A stretch of 64,000 bases of DNA from Rhea pennata (Eukaryota; Chordata; Aves; Rheiformes; Rheidae), in contig NC_084670.1 in assembly GCF_028389875.1 (NCBI RefSeq), forward strand, positions 11,193,383 to 11,257,382, written 5' to 3'. Below the pieces are notes generated by a model. It saw only the letters and a program-made list of their open reading frames with translations, was not told where the DNA came from and searched no databases. Positions within the stretch are counted from its first letter, which is position 1; each line of letters opens with the position of its first letter. Position numbers and translations under genes: made by a program. This document shows, piece after piece, positions 49,540 through 61,370 of this stretch.

Positions 49540-51460
49540 ACTGTTCTTAACTATGGTCATTGAGAAGGCTGAAGGAGCAATGCAGGCTGTACCTTTGTTC
49601 GGATGGTCAATGATCGTTCAGTAAACATAAATCTACAGAATTTAACCTCCCTAGAGGATAGCAACAGTATTGCTTCAGAATACGCAGGTTGTGGCATTGT
49701 CACTTGATTCAGTAAAGCAACTTCTAGACTAGTGATCTTGGCTAGCACTTAAAAGCTCATGTCTACAGTTCCATTGAGCTGTAGACAACTAGATCCACAA
49801 TGCTCTACTGATCTGTTAATGGAGATATTAATAGCTTTCATGTTGCTGTACTAAAGTGCTTATTAGAAGCAAAGATGGCTATTTTCAGACCATGCTTAAA
49901 ATTTAACTTTGGTTGCTTGGACTGCATTCAAAAAACAAAGCCTAAGTCTTGAAGAGTTTGGGAAGAAAATGGCTTGGTGATATTAGTCTGTCAGATTTAA
50001 GCAATACTTCACTGCCCAGCGCCTGGAGCACAAATACAGTTGGACAAGGGCCACATATCTTCAACCTCAGTGAAAACTTAATTTCTGCATCTAGCTTGGT
50101 CAAAATTATGATTGCATATGCTAAACTTCTAGGAATGGTAACATCCAATTTGAGGACTGTTTGCACTGGTATGGAAGATTGGACTCTTGAAAAGTGAACT
50201 TCCTCGGATCTGCAACACATTCATCCCTAGTCTTTCCCACCCCATATAGTGGAAGTCTTGGGAGGAGTGAGAGTATGCTAGCTAATCATATGATCACAAA
50301 CTAATTGTAATAGATAGAACTCAATCTCCTTTTGATCTTATGATATGCATGTAGTCTTTTGGAGCACAAAGAGGAGAGACAAGGCTTAGCATATCCAAGT
50401 GCCAAAATGCATACTGCTTGTGCTGTCAGTATTAATTCAAAGCACATGGTTAAGGCCTTAAGTTAAACTGAAGCTGAATTGCTGTGCAGTTTCATGGTTA
50501 CAGTGCCATATAATAAATAAAATCCTGAACTCAACACTGGAGACCTAAGAAGGGAGCTATTGTCTACTGCTAGAAAGGAAAGGTAGAGCCTCATGATCTC
50601 TATGTACTTCTAAAGATTAAACTCAAAGGCCAAAACTTTGCCTCTGAGTTCTGTTCCTCAATTAGTGAACGAGTTTTTTAACCATACTTAAACTGAAAAA
50701 TAACAAACAACCAGAGCCACTCAGAAATGAATATGAAAAACATGACTGGAGTAGAAAACTTGTTACTGTCCTGCATATTTGGGGTAGAGACCCAGGTTTC
50801 TTCCACTTTTATTGCTAAATAATCAGTACTTAAAATAGTAAATCAGTTGTATCTTAACTGCACCAAATGTTCCTGGATGTATGTGAAACTCATGCAAATG
50901 ATTTAATATTCTACAATGAGTTAAAAGTAGCAAGAACAGGGTCTGAGCAATCTCTGAACCTTATCAAACGCTTGTGTGGAGCAAGATTAGCGAACCAATG
51001 CTAAAGCAGTATTGTTTAGCAGGAAACTTAACCTTTTTCTGGTACTAAAAGTGCTCTGTTCTAGCAAATCAACATGGAATAGTGCCTGCTAGCTTAATGT
51101 AGAACTTATATTTGAGTGATGAGTTGTCTTCAGTTATACCACCTTTGAATTAGTCATAAAACTGACTATAGAAGTATAGTACTGGCTTGTATAGTCCAGT
51201 GCATCAGTCCTGTGAAAATAGGCATCTTTCACCCAGGTGGTGCTACTAAAGTGGTTAGTGCTCTTACCTGGTGGCCAACTTGGATTGGCTGTGACTTGGC
51301 CACTACCCTGTATGATGCTGTATGAAGTCCTGTCAGATACCTGTTTTATGCCCCAATTAAGGGGTATGCTAAATATATAATGCTTAATACAGTGAAAGGA
51401 AACAGACCTGCGAGTTGCTGGTGTGTTCACCCTGTCTTCATAGGGGACAAAAGGATTCTC
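49540..51460. other. Region downstream of PRDX1
   Basis: About 1.9 kb of AT-rich DNA between the PRDX1 polyadenylation signal and the next CpG island. Short frames (for example 49949-50197 on +) have no recognisable similarity. Confidence 0.5.
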
Positions 51461-51469
51461 TGCTGTCCT

Positions 51470-51821
51470 GCCCTCGGTGCTCCCTCCTGGGAGGGAGAGG
51501 GTGTCTTTGCCTCCCCCCGTCGCAGGCCCTCGGAGGAAGAGGAGGGTGTGAGGGCCGGCCGAGCCCTGACGCCAGCCCCAGGGGCTCGCCCCTTCCTCGG
51601 GCCGCAGGACTCGCGTCACTCCCCACCCCTCACAGCGAAGCGCGCGCTGCGCGAGCCCGCGCTTTCCTAACGGCCGGCGCGCGCGGCGGCAGGGGATTGG
51701 CTGCCGGCGGGGCGCGCGGCGGCGCCCCGCCCCTGAGCGGCTGAGCTGCGCCTGTGCTGGCGCTGCGCGTGTGGAGCCGGGCGTTAGGCGTCGGTAACGA
51801 AAACCGTTGGACTGTGCCCAA
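51470..51821 (+). promoter_or_regulatory. CpG island with probable promoter and first exon of an unassigned transcript
   Basis: A 350-bp CpG-rich block in AT-rich DNA carries an inverted CCAAT box (GATTGG, about 51695-51700) and a CCCCGCCCC GC box (about 51724-51732). GTACGT at 51822 could be the donor of a non-coding exon ending at 51821. The elements favour + transcription. No protein-coding start was recognised in it. Confidence 0.5.
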
Positions 51822-53649
51822 GTACGTGACTCCTTCTCTTCCTGCTGCTGGGGAAAAGTATAGGCTGAATTACCGTGGTAGAAGATTTAGGATGTCAGGG
51901 GCTATCTCATAAAATAAAGAGATGCTGTCTTAATTTATTTAACTCACTCCTCTGGAGTGAAAATCCTAGTGTTACTTTTGCCCTTACTGCTAGAAGATTT
52001 TTTTTTTGTATTTTCACTTCTACTTTTTAAAGAGCATCTTTTAATAATACCTTATGTATACCATGTATAAGTACCAGTGTATTTATAAATAGCTCCCAGC
52101 TTTTAAATGGCCCAATAATAATGGTTGCTTTCATGTGTTATTTTTCCTGTTTTGAAAAGTAAGTTGTTAGCTGTGATAGCTACTTAAATAGCTATTAATT
52201 TAAAAAATACATGATTAAGGAAAATACTTCAGTTATAATTTAGTACTGTTCATTTGTAGTCAGTGTCCCAGCTAGCTACAAACATTATGTATTTAAAAAT
52301 CATAGTAAGTCACTGATGAATAATGATGATGCAGAAGTTCAAAACAGCCAAAAAACAAAAATACTTGTGAGGTAGGAGCTATATGATATGTTTGTACTGT
52401 AAGGATCGCTGTGGGAATGGATGCAATTAAGTCATTCTTTTCATTAATTCTTTAGTAATGTGAGGCATTTGTGGGAATGTTTACCACACTGTCATTCTGT
52501 CTCTGAATGTGTAAGACATAAAATTGTTAGTGAGACCTGAAAGTCTCCCAAGTCAAGCAGAGTCAGTTTTTCTTTGCTTAAGCTCAGCATTGCTTCAGAT
52601 GTGGCTTGAATTTCCATTGTTTGAGGCTCTCATCCCTCCTCCTAGTATCGTGATGCCTTAGTTTTTCATATACCAAGATGCATATCGTATTTACATTATG
52701 GTTATGAACTGTCTTTTTTCTTCATGATTGATTGGTGTCATATTTTTCAGTGAGGTAAAAACACATGACTGGTTCTTAGTTTTGGTGACAAGAATGATTG
52801 CTGTTGCAGTATCATGTCTTGGTGGGATTTTTTCCATGAAGATGCACAGAAAATGCTATTTAGAAGGAAAGTTATTCTGAATCTTCTTATGTGTAATTGA
52901 CTGCACATCTAATTCATGTGCTTCTTATAGAAATGTATAGAGGTGCATATTACAGAGAACCTTCTCTTCATTACTTCAAGTTCTTTAAAATATCTCAGCC
53001 TAGTCAGATTAAGGGAAGCCAAAATACATGATGTTACTGCCTCTTTATTGCTTTCTCTTTATTGTAAGCTGATTGCTGTGATTACTGAATTTCTGTGCGT
53101 GTCTGGCTACTTGCTACTTTGCAAAAGAACATATTTTGCAAGTGTATGAAGTTCCACTCTTAAGAGATTCTCTGAATATTTGGATCAGTTTAGATACCAG
53201 CATTTATCTTTTACAGACTTTATAAATGTTGTATGTTGTATTCCCCTCAAAAGCAGAATACCAAAGGAAAAAAATGTACTTGCAATCATCTGCTGACAAC
53301 ATGATAATGAAATTGGCTATTCTTTAGTAGAGTCATATTCATGTTTTTGAGAGCTGGGCTACACCAGTTTATTACTCTGGTGTAAGCATCTATTGTAGAT
53401 ATATCACTATAGATAGGATTTCTGTTTTGTGAGAACTGTTAAAACTCTATGTAATTAAACAATGTTTCCAATTGTGTGTAGCAGTCTAATTACCAAGAGC
53501 AAACTCTGTCAATGTAATAGGTTTCAAACATTGAGATGAGAAATCTCAAAACACCTGTAGTGAAATAGCACTGGCATGACCTCTCTGGAGGTATGATCTT
53601 GTCCTCTTAAAATATACAGCAAAGTTCTGATCACTGCAATTTTGCAAAT

Positions 53650-54614
53650 ATGGCTTTAGGTACTGATTTGTCTGATCTTACTGAAGACTCAGTGAAAGAG
53701 GAAGGAAATCAATCTTCTGCATGTTGTGTTCTTTATACATCGTCAAAAATTAAAAGTGGAATTTTTTTTGAATTATCTGCGATTAAGCCTTGGGAGAGAA
53801 TAGAGCTTGTGCAAAAACATCAAGAGCTGTTATATGGTATGTGTAAAACAAAATGGTGCATCATACTTAAATTTTATGTTTTATATTTATTGTGATGTAT
53901 ATATATAATGTGATTTTCAATACTTGACATACAGATAGTAACCTTTACGAGATTTTGTACATCTATTGTATGTGTACATTATTTCAAAATTAATAATTGG
54001 CTATTTATTTTTAGACACAATATAATTTTTTAGCAATGTTTTTAGGATCAAGCCTACTGTTGTATCAGAAGTCTGCTCTTTTTTGTATAATATTTACTCT
54101 TCAGTATCAAGGGATATTTGGAGAAACAGGAAAAAATTTGTAAGTCAGTGTTACTTTTGGTTGTGATGTGCAGCATATGATTATGAATTTTCAGTGCAAA
54201 CACCACTGTAGATAATTAATTTAACTGCAGAATGAGAAGACTGAAAGGCTGAGGTTCAGACTTAAGAGTTAGAGGCTTTTTTGGTAGTAAATTTCCATCT
54301 CTTTTTTTGCAAATCTTATCTTTGTAGTGATGTTGAGGCTTTACTGTGAAAATGCTGCAGCTGCTTTTTCATGGAGAAAAAGAGAGAAAAGCAGATCTCT
54401 TGTGGGGCAAGGCCAGTGTGGTGGGAGCAGGGCAACATGTCCAAAGCGTGTAACGGAAATAAAATACAGCACCAGGAAATTTGCTGTTAATATTCAGCTA
54501 CACATACAGAGGGTAACAAGAGTGCCAAGGAATTCCATCAGCTTTAACTTTTACAGAGCAAAGCAGCTCATAGGGTGTTTTTTTCTGGCCTATGCAACAC
54601 CTCCCATCAAGTAG
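53650..54614 (+). CDS. Candidate two-exon coding region, unassigned
   Basis: Exon A (53620-53836) follows an acceptor ATATACAG with an upstream pyrimidine stretch and ends before GTATGTG. Its ATG (53650) has a good context, A at -3 and G at +4. It opens MALGTDLSDLTEDSVKEEGN and ends KPWERIELVQKHQELLY in phase 1. Exon B starts at 54328 after CTTTGTAG in the matching phase and stays open for 95 codons to a TAG at 54612-54614, ending QLIGCFFLAYATPPIK. Together they would encode about 157 residues. The CpG island at 51470-51821 could supply a first exon. I do not recognise the protein; no domain, signal peptide or membrane segment is obvious. The human locus has no gene between PRDX1 and MMACHC that I know of. 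It may be non-coding: phase agreement alone happens one time in three. Confidence 0.3.
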
Positions 54615-56056
54615 CAGTATTCTGGCATTTTTAAAAATTAAATTTAACATTTTGTTATAAAAAGATTCCTGCTGTATTTGAAAAATACACTAAAAATATT
54701 AAAATTTAAAAGTGCTATTTTCTCAACTAGTGCTCCAACCTTTTTAATACATCTTTAGGATGAGTAGTTCATCTGATAAATTGCCCCAAAAATCAATGAA
54801 GTTCAAAGAACAAAACCAAATATTTTATATCTCACAAGAATTGCAAAATGATGCACTTTGGATAGGATAATATCCTTATGGAAGCCCCATTACTCTACTT
54901 TTCAGAAATATTATACATCAAAACAACAATCATGTAGAGATTTTGTTAAAGTACTTGGATTTTATCATATTAATAGTTTGAAATATTTATATATTATTTA
55001 TATGAAATTTTAAGAGAGTCTGATGTTCAATATTAAATGACAGTCTGCATAAATACATATTCTGACATATTTTGCTACTCAGATAAAGTATAGAGGACTT
55101 GCACAAAACAGATTGCTGGATTCTACTTTGCAAAGGCAGAAAGAAGGGAACTGCGCAGGAGGGGTGTTAAGCCATAGGCTAGTTATACGACTCTGGCCAG
55201 TATATACTGGCAGAAATGCAATAAATTTGGACATCCATTAAGGAAGTGTGTTAAAGTTGTTACTCTCTTTTTATTACAAATTAATGGTATATATAAAAAT
55301 AGCATTTAACTAGGAAATGACAGAAATAACTAGTATCTTTTTGATCATGAATATATTAGCTTCTATTTTTAGTACTAGCAATTTACAAAGACAAAAACAT
55401 GATTTTGCCTTTGGAGTAGAGTCAGAACTGATTTTACTTCAGCTCTCCTCATGTATGTATTTATCTTGGGTCCTAGTCATTGTCTTCACCTCTAACACAG
55501 GTATAACTTAAGCACCTCACAGAATCTAGAAGTATAATATTACAGACTCTACTAACTTTTACTAGCACTGATGGTGCTGTACCTAGCACAATACAAAAGC
55601 TTACAAAATTCAACTTCGAATACATATCGGAATTTCTGCTAACAACTTCTGAGAATATGAGCAAATAGGATCTGAAGAGAAATGTATTGATAAATATTGA
55701 CGAGTATGTTCATAGTCTGCGTAATCATGTAGTGAAATCTGTGTGGAATCAAGATTTCACAGGCCAAAGCCTGTGCAAATCGAACAACTATCATCAACTA
55801 ATCTGTAATGCACACCTTTATATGGCTATGACAGAACAGGTTGTCATCATGCTGTGAAGTGTCAGCAGTGTTCCTGCATGAGCAGTGTGCTTTTGGTAAG
55901 CTCTTCTCACCACACCTACTGATGATAGGTTTGGACTTCAATGTGAAACTTGGCTCTTTTACCTGAAACTTAAATCATTGTGTGTGTTACAGATCGTGTG
56001 TCTGAGTTTATAATGTTCCTGTGCAAGATACTATTTGACCTTGTATGTGTATTTTC

Positions 56057-56109
56057 ATATGTGTGTGTGTATGTACACACACACATATATATGTGTGTGT
56101 GTGTGTATG
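56057..56109. repeat. TG/CA inverted microsatellite
   Basis: ATATGTGTGTGTGT (56057-56070) and ACACACACACATAT (56075-56088) pair exactly around a 4-nt loop. A further TATATGTGTGTGTG run follows and can pair with the same CA arm. Alternating purine-pyrimidine sequence of this kind can form cruciform or Z-DNA. Confidence 0.85.
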
Positions 56110-56222
56110 GAGACTTTCAGGTTATGTTTACACTGCCCTCAGGAACTGTGAGCCCAGTAAGTTAATGTTTCATGTACTATAGCAAAATATTTTTGAAGCA
56201 TCTGCGCTGACAAATGAGATTA

Positions 56223-56303
56223 GAATCACAGAATGGGTAAGGTTGGAAAGGACCTCTGGAGATCATCTAGTTCAACCTCCCTGCTCAAGCAGGGCCACTT
56301 AGG
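56223..56303 (-). mobile_element. CR1 LINE 3' tail, - orientation
   Basis: Read on +, AGAATCACAGAATGGGTAAG, GTTGGAAAGGACCTCTGGAG, ATCATCTAGTTCAACCTCC and CTGCTCAAGCAGGGCCACTTA are the reverse complement of a CR1 end. It is the same subfamily type as the copy at 25641 and similarly truncated. Confidence 0.9.
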
Positions 56304-59262
56304 TGTCCTTTGTCAAAAAAGAAAAGTCTTTAATCTACATTTAGTAAAAGTTAATGTAATTTAAAGTTTAGCATTTAATCAAATACACTTTTCACAAACA
56401 CAAGGTAAATTTATTTTTATTTCTGTACAGTTTGATTTTTCAGAAGACTGTTAAAAAGGATTGAAGCAACAGTGAATGATTAGGAAAACTAATCAGAACA
56501 ACTACTTGAAAAAAAAAAGTTGTGGTATGAAATTAGAATTTAAAATGTAGCTAATTCCTCAACAAGGAATAAAAGTATTTCTGCATTCAGAGAAAAAATA
56601 ATTCTGCATGAATGTAAGATTCTGCAAATGATTTTTCAACCTAGGAAATTTCTCTCTTTCTTCCCTTCAAATTAACTACAAGTATCCTCCCATCTTAGAC
56701 ATTTATTTTTTAAGTATTATTCTAAAGACAGAGAATGGAAACAAAACGAGGCACCCTGGAGTAGAGATACATGATTTCCAGAACTTTTTCAAAATTTACC
56801 AAAAGTGTTTTGGAAAAACTGAATATCTGCATTTACTACAAACGAAATTGTTTGCTCACTAAATTATGTACAAAAAACTAAATTCTCATAAAATGATAAA
56901 GGTGCTGTGGAGCTGGTATGAAGGAGTGGTAATTGTGTAATATAGTGGGTTTTTTTGGTGAAGTAGCAACATCAAATACACTTACATAAACACGTTTTGA
57001 AGGATTATGATGCATAACTGGTGTTTTAAACATTCCACTATGTATCTTATTGCTCATTCTATTACAATTTTCACTTTTTATTAAGTTTTCCATCATATTT
57101 TCAATAATTAGGTCAGTTATTGAAAAGAATGCCACACCTATTTTTTTCTCAGAAGTTCTGTTTTTTTCCCAAGTGCTGTTTTTCTGTAGCAAAGTAAAAA
57201 GAAAAATTCATTTTTATTCCCTGGATCTTATTGCTTCCTGACATGTTATGAAAACATCTGCTTTACTCCAAAACTCTTCTCAGCTCATGAAACCTAGAAG
57301 GGAAGAGCTCTGTTAGCTTTCTGAAGCAAACACAATTCATGAATGGTATGACAGGAAGCCAACTTAACAAATAACAACAAAGAAAGAAGTAATTTGTCCG
57401 TTTTGATAGATGAACTTGTTAAAGGGTTGCAAAGTTGCCTCTGGTTCTCCACTGCAGTAGATGGATGACAATACCCACTTGCCTTTAAAGGAAGTTTGAA
57501 ACTGTTGCTTCTGAAATCAGTATTCTAAGCAAGCTTTTTAAAATACACTCATTGCTCATAACCACAGTAGAACTGTTTAATAGCTATCTCTTCTTTTTAG
57601 TAATATGGAAATCTACTCAGATTTTTAGTCAAATTCAAGTCATTAGTGAAAATGCACAATTTAGACCATGTTAAATAGTAGGCACTAATAATTTTGGTCA
57701 CATATAAACTAAAGAACATTTATATGATAGTGATTGTTATGCTTCTGACCCAGGGGATGGCAATTTAACGCGTTTAAAGCGTGCATGTCTCACAGGGTTG
57801 CATATTTTCATCTGACACGTACTAGTACTGACTTATGGAGCAAGCCATCTTTAGTTTCCACAGTTTACTGGAAGACAAGACTGTTACAAACCATGCTTTT
57901 TCCAGGAGAAGGAAATAAAGCGACATTAGGAAATACCTTTGTCAAACTCCCTATCTCAATCAAAAATTAGTTCTTGCAACTCTGAGATCAAAGATAAGAG
58001 TAGCTGATTTAACTGGTAGAAAAATCAGGCCCTCAACTGTCTTTCTCTTTTTGAACTTTAATCCTGATAGGTGCTTGCCACCAGATTAGATAGTGCTTTG
58101 CATTTAATCAGTACTTTCTATCTTTCTTAAATTTAATTCTTTCTTTTAAGGTTAATGGTGAAGTCAAAAAAAAGGGAAGTTTCGCTGAAAAATATGAGTG
58201 ATAAATTTTGTGTGCATGCAAAGACTATGATACGTTAATTCCCTATATTTTGTTAGCTTGCAATATACCAGGTGTCTTGTTTAAAGTGAGTTCAAATTCA
58301 AGCAGCTCTTTAATTTTTTACTCTTCTGCTCTTGAATACTCACCCTACTGGTTATATTAAGGACAAATACATTAATGTTTAAAAATTAGGATTTATGGAA
58401 AACACACCTGTCAGAAAATATGAAATGTGATACTTGAACTAGCAAATCCATTCAAGTATTTGGAATTGCTTGTAATTTGAAACTGCCTAAAATAAGATTG
58501 TCTTCATGATGCCTCATGATCCAAGAATGATCCATTCCTCACGATGTCTAGTCTTGTCCCAAGGGATAACTCAGATTGTTGAACTTCAGTTTTATAAAAC
58601 AAAGACTATTATGCTGTATCTCCAATTAGTAAGTAAAGAATTACCAGCTGTAACTGTGGAGCTCAGTGACCTAGTTAAAAGAAAGATATTAAGAACCCTC
58701 CAAAGTTACTGGAGTAAGATTGGATATGTTATAAAATATTTTTATTCCACTCTGGCATAATTGTAGTACCAGAAGCCTAAAGAACACAGATTTGCCCTTT
58801 TTCTGGCTCAGTATTCACAAATATGTTTTAGCAAATAAAAATTCCAATAATTACAGGTATTACATTTAAGTTACTGAGGGAAAACACCTCTTAAGTACCA
58901 GTTATATATATTGCTGGCTCTAAGAATTTTTGTTAATGTTAGAACAAAGAGTTAAAAATGAAAGTTCTATCACATGCTTGTTATAAAATAATCTTGCTCA
59001 AATAACCTGGTAAAGATAAACATTTATTAGACCTATTCATAATAAATGTTTCATTTTTCAGTAACACAGAATTTGCCTATCATCATAATTTACTAACTGC
59101 TGCTAAGATCAAACTTCTACTGTTACTGCTTTCAGATGCTGTTTTTTGTGCATCTTTGGTAGCTGACTATTTTCAGTACATTAAAAACAATGATCAATAC
59201 TCACTCATTGCAGTGCTTAGACAAAAATACTCAGTGCTCAAGTTTACTTACAGCTTTGTATA

Positions 59263-59268
59263 TTTTAT
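59263..59268 (-). terminator. MMACHC: Possible distal MMACHC polyadenylation signal
   Basis: TTTATT on + reads AATAAA on -, about 2.1 kb after the MMACHC stop. Nearer candidates are at 60423-60428 and about 60030, so which one is used cannot be decided by eye. The region between is non-coding. Confidence 0.3.
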
Positions 59269-59269
59269 T

Positions 59270-61370
59270 AACCAAAATACAATGTAAAGAGAAATAAATT
59301 ACAAACATTGAAATGAAGTGCCATTCAATGAATAAATTACAACAAAATATTAAACATAAGAAATCAATCCTCAAAATAAAAATATTTTAATTTAAATTGT
59401 AGTGTAAAAAAGAGAAATCTAGTTCCATTCTGTATCTTCTAGGAAAATCATTATTTTGTATATGTTACTAATATGAAACCATTAACTCAAGTCCCTGTAA
59501 AATTACAGTTCAATTAGAAAGTTCTGAAAAAGCCAACCAACATCTCAACAGAAGCAATTCTGTATCAAAAAAAAAAATAAATTATTTTATTTAAATTAAA
59601 GATCACTATACTATTATCATACAGTAAATCAAGTGTGTGCCTTAGTGAAATGTGGTGAACAAAAGCATGGAAAGTAACACAGATGTTTTAGTAACAGCAA
59701 GTAGACTGAACAAGCCCAATGATCACAAGCGCACTACGTAATTTAGAGAGAGAGGAAAAAAAAAAAAAAAGCTATGCTGAATCTTGGTTTTGCTGATTTA
59801 GAATACAGACTAGGAAAAAACATACCAAGTAATGACTTAGTGTGAGAGTAACCTTGGTGTTAGGTCTCTAAAAGCTATGAAGGACTACAATATGAAATAA
59901 AAACAAAAGGCTTAGTTCTGCAAAGTGAGTATTTTTGTAAAATCACATTGATATCAAGGAAAGGAAGAAAGTGCTTAGCAACTTGCAGCTTTGCATCACA
60001 ATCAAGTACCAAAACTTTCACAAAGTATTATTTTATTACATGTTATTTTCATAAAGCCTGAGCCTCAAAGTGCTCTAAGATAAATTAATTCCTGATTCCC
60101 AGTGCTACTTTGAACTCTGAATAAATCAAAGATAGTCATCTAAAAAGAGAAAGTTATATTTTTGTCTGAAAATGTGTTATCCAGTAATATCACTAATATG
60201 TATATCATGCGTATTTTCCCTCTTTTTTCCCCTCTGCTTTGTTGTCCGTGCATGTAACAGTTTTCTGTAATGGTTGCTGTGTGTGTGCAAGCTTATGATC
60301 TCCCTCACACAAAAACAGAAAATACAACCGGAAACTTGTAGTAAAACCATGGTATAGCTGGCATGACACTGGAAATTATCTAAATTCAAATGTCACCTAC
60401 CTTAGAAAAGGGTTGTGGAAATTTTATTTTTTAGTCAATCAGCTTAATATGACTAAAACTCTACTCACAAGATACATAAGCTGCTCTATACAGTGGTAAG
60501 TTCTTAAGATTGACCTAAAGACTTCACTTTGTTTTGAGAAGCTGACACTAAGTGTAAAGGAAATACATGAGACTTAGTCCGTGACCTTTTACCATCACTT
60601 TCTCTTTCATAACAATCCTGAAAAAGGAGGCTGGTGTTGAGTTGTATTTCGTTCAGCCCTGTTCCATGTACAGGACTATGCTACTTACTGAAACAATCTC
60701 TTGAGATTTTTTTTTCTAGAGGTTAAGGGGAGGAGACATTAAAAGATTTCTTAATTAAATTAAGCCAGCTTCTACTAAAGGTGAAGAAATGCAAAACACC
60801 TTTTTTTTCTGAGGAGGACAAGGCTGAAAAGATTGAAGATGTTTCCCATGGAGAGTTATGACACAGGGTAATAAAGTGCTGGATACATCTAAAAAGTATC
60901 TGCCCAGAGTTCATTCTGAAGAAAAATTATTTCAGAGTACAATGACTGAAAATGTATTTTTTTTTTTTTTTTTTAACTCTTACACAGAATAAATCCAAAA
61001 CATTTGGAAAGAAAATTCTTAAGACGACACATGACTTTTCTAATTAGCAGCATGGGTTTTCCAGTGCAAAGATGTGTGAACATTGCCCAGCTAAAGGCTA
61101 ATGGGCATCTTGCCAGACTTGAAAAACACACATTCAATCAGCCACAGCATGGAACAGATTGCTCCCACCTTCCTCAAGGTCAGTAGTACTATGATGCAAT
61201 GCTCCCTCATGTTCTAGGAAGCTGATGTTTGGACTGAGATGCTGTACACAGCTGCTCAGATTTACCCTCTCTGATTCAGCACATCTACCTCCTCAGCACC
61301 ACAGGAAAAAAAAAAGGTGCTAGTGACTTGCACTTCACTCACACTTTGCTCCTTCAGGAAACCGTGTTGC
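59270..61370 (-). other. MMACHC: Presumed MMACHC 3' UTR and flank
   Basis: AT-rich, non-coding, with an A-run at about 59758-59770 and a T-run at about 60957-60974. Several AATAAA signals on - fit a 3' UTR of 1-2 kb, but its end is not fixed. Confidence 0.4.

Larger units (their letters stand above)
54620..59230. other. AT-rich region before the MMACHC 3' end
   Basis: About 4.6 kb with one CR1 tail and one TG/CA palindrome. Open frames at 57785-57970 and 58506-58760 on + have no recognised similarity and no convincing splice context. Confidence 0.5.

Noticed and set aside
51230-51300. tRNA-like GGTTAGTGCTC box in the region after PRDX1
   Set aside because: No cloverleaf could be drawn and no B box follows at the right distance.
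59755-60975. A and T homopolymers as retrocopy tails
   Set aside because: No gene-like or SINE-like body adjoins them and no target-site duplication was seen.
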